Assembly (NCBI GenBank): GCA_947457325.1
Contig: CANGVU010000079.1
Location: 1 to 6,422, forward strand
Source of the DNA: Flavobacteriales bacterium
GTDB taxonomy: Bacteria; Bacteroidota; Bacteroidia; Flavobacteriales_D; Sanyastnellaceae
Reading direction: 5' to 3'
Length of the DNA: 6,422 bases
In this document: positions 5,439 through 6,422 of the stretch, piece after piece
Layout: every line of letters starts with the position of its first letter
Position numbering within the stretch: the first letter of the stretch is position 1
Position numbers and translations under genes: made by a program
The notes under the pieces: model-generated
Database searches by the model: none
Seen by the model: only the letters and a program-made list of their open reading frames with translations
Told to the model about the DNA's origin: nothing

Positions 5439-6422
5439 ATGAAAGAATTTAAAAACATCAGTGCTTTCATTGAGCACATCAAACATTACTTACCAAGTCA
5501 AGCAGCTCTGAAGGATTTTATCCATCACAATACGCTGCATGGATTTCAACATCTTCCGTTTCATGTGGCCATGAAAACGGCCAGTGCCGATTTTGGCTAC
5601 GCTACTTATCTCAGCTTGGATGAATTCCGAGAACTCCATCAAGCGGGACGCATCGCACCATTGGAATTAGAAAAAGCCATCCAACAGTCCATTGCAGAAG
5701 GCAAAACAAGCCTTACCTCTGATCAGCTGATACACGCAGCATTGCACGAAAACTTCTCTGAAGTTTCCATCAACCGACAGGATAGTCGATCCTTGTTTTG
5801 GAAGCGCAAGTACAACCACAGTATCAATAAGGCGATTCATCCCAGATTGTTTCGAATACTCGCTGCTTATTTGGATCAAGGCGTTGCGGAATGGAACTTC
5901 CCCAATACTTCCGCTTCTTTCTTGGACTCATTGCACGAATTAGAAAACAATGGCATCACCAGTATTTTCAAGTCAAAAGAAATCAAAAAACAATTCCTTC
6001 AAAAGAATTGGGACTTGATGCCACTGTTGCATCAGATCATCGGCAAGAATGATTACTGGGAAAGTTATTTAACGGATCTTTTATTTGCCCATCCTGGATG
6101 GTCTGGGTTTGTAGCCATGATGGAGCACGATAACAGCAAGAATAATCACAAGCCACCCATTACTTTGGTGGAATTGATTGTCCTTGAATTGTATCTTGAA
6201 TTGGATACATTGGCCAGTAGAAAAACAAAGCAAGATCAATTGCAATGGATGGATTGGTCATATCATCCAATTAAAAAAGTGGATAGTGAAAAAAGAAACC
6301 TTGCATTTCTCACCTTATCCATTTGGCAAGAGGCGTATGAAGGGGCATATCACAGCACTGTATTGCAATCCATTCAAGAAGGATATCATAGAATTCAAAA
6401 CACCACAGCTCCTAAATTCCAG
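5439..6422 (+). CDS. dabA: DabA-like inorganic carbon transporter subunit (DUF2309), 3' end outside window (partial)
   Basis: The frame is open from ATG 5439 to the last base: 328 codons of a protein whose family usually runs to 800-1000 residues. The N-terminal signature is clear: LPSQAALKDFIHHNTLHGFQHLPFHVAM (residues 18-45), then FGYATYLSLDEFRELHQAGRI, matching DUF2309. Further family-like features are FAHPGWSGFVAMMEHD and WQEAYEGAYHSTVL near the end. DabA is a peripheral, carbonic-anhydrase-like zinc protein that works with the membrane proton-channel-like subunit DabB to accumulate inorganic carbon. In characterised members the zinc and catalytic residues (Cys, Asp, His, Cys) begin in a CID-type motif near residue 350. 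The window seems to stop just before it, so the active site cannot be checked. An ATG at 5435 is out of frame and stops after five codons. There is no signal peptide, as expected. No dabB is visible. Confidence 0.88.
   Translation, partial: MKEFKNISAFIEHIKHYLPSQAALKDFIHHNTLHGFQHLPFHVAMKTASADFGYATYLSLDEFRELHQAGRIAPLELEKAIQQSIAEGKTSLTSDQLIHAALHENFSEVSINRQDSRSLFWKRKYNHSINKAIHPRLFRILAAYLDQGVAEWNFPNTSASFLDSLHELENNGITSIFKSKEIKKQFLQKNWDLMPLLHQIIGKNDYWESYLTDLLFAHPGWSGFVAMMEHDNSKNNHKPPITLVELIVLELYLELDTLASRKTKQDQLQWMDWSYHPIKKVDSEKRNLAFLTLSIWQEAYEGAYHSTVLQSIQEGYHRIQNTTAPKFQ

Noticed and set aside
1..6422. Mobile element, prophage, toxin-antitoxin or CRISPR content
   Set aside because: No transposase, integrase, terminal repeats, spaced repeat array or recognisable toxin-antitoxin pair was found. 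Small gene size alone is not evidence for a defence or mobile system.

Overview
The window looks like chromosomal DNA from a member of the Bacteroidota. The evidence is low-to-moderate GC, no Shine-Dalgarno-like sequence before any start, many small secreted or lipid-anchored proteins, and families typical of that phylum (DUF2490, DinB-like, DUF1905, DUF1801, and a DUF2309/DabA protein beginning FIHHNTLHGF). The phylum call is inference from style and family content. No rRNA or tRNA gene, CRISPR array, transposase or phage gene was seen.

Layout: all ten supported genes lie on the + strand with gaps of 5 to 65 nt and one overlap, and no gap exceeds 65 nt. From left to right: (1) the 3' part of a protein with YD-repeat-like hairpins, cut by the left edge; (2) a lipoprotein of unknown function; (3) a DUF1905 protein; (4) a DinB-family protein with a complete putative metal triad; (5) a small membrane-anchored protein; (6) a secreted DUF2490 protein, probably outer-membrane; (7) a polytopic membrane protein with a TPDL-x3-ANPL motif; (8) a small secreted protein with a Cys/His cluster, whose start lies inside gene 7; (9) a DUF1801 protein; (10) a small secreted acidic protein; and (11) the first 328 codons of a DabA-like protein (DUF2309), cut by the right edge. 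Counting both partial genes there are eleven coding regions.

How they work together: genes 1 to 9 do not form a recognisable pathway. They read as an accessory stretch of small envelope and stand-alone domain proteins, some probably co-transcribed (1-2-3, 4-5, 7-8). The clearest functional unit is at the right end. A DabA-like protein is the soluble, zinc-dependent, carbonic-anhydrase-like subunit of the DAB inorganic-carbon uptake system, which works with a membrane subunit, DabB. No DabB is present in the window; if there is one, it must lie to the right or elsewhere. The small secreted acidic protein 58 nt upstream of dabA is a candidate for an associated but uncharacterised gene.

Two non-coding structures stand out. 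One is a perfect 9-bp inverted repeat with a 4-nt loop between genes 8 and 9. The other is a weaker AT-rich inverted repeat before the DinB gene. No strong promoter or classical T-tailed terminator was found.
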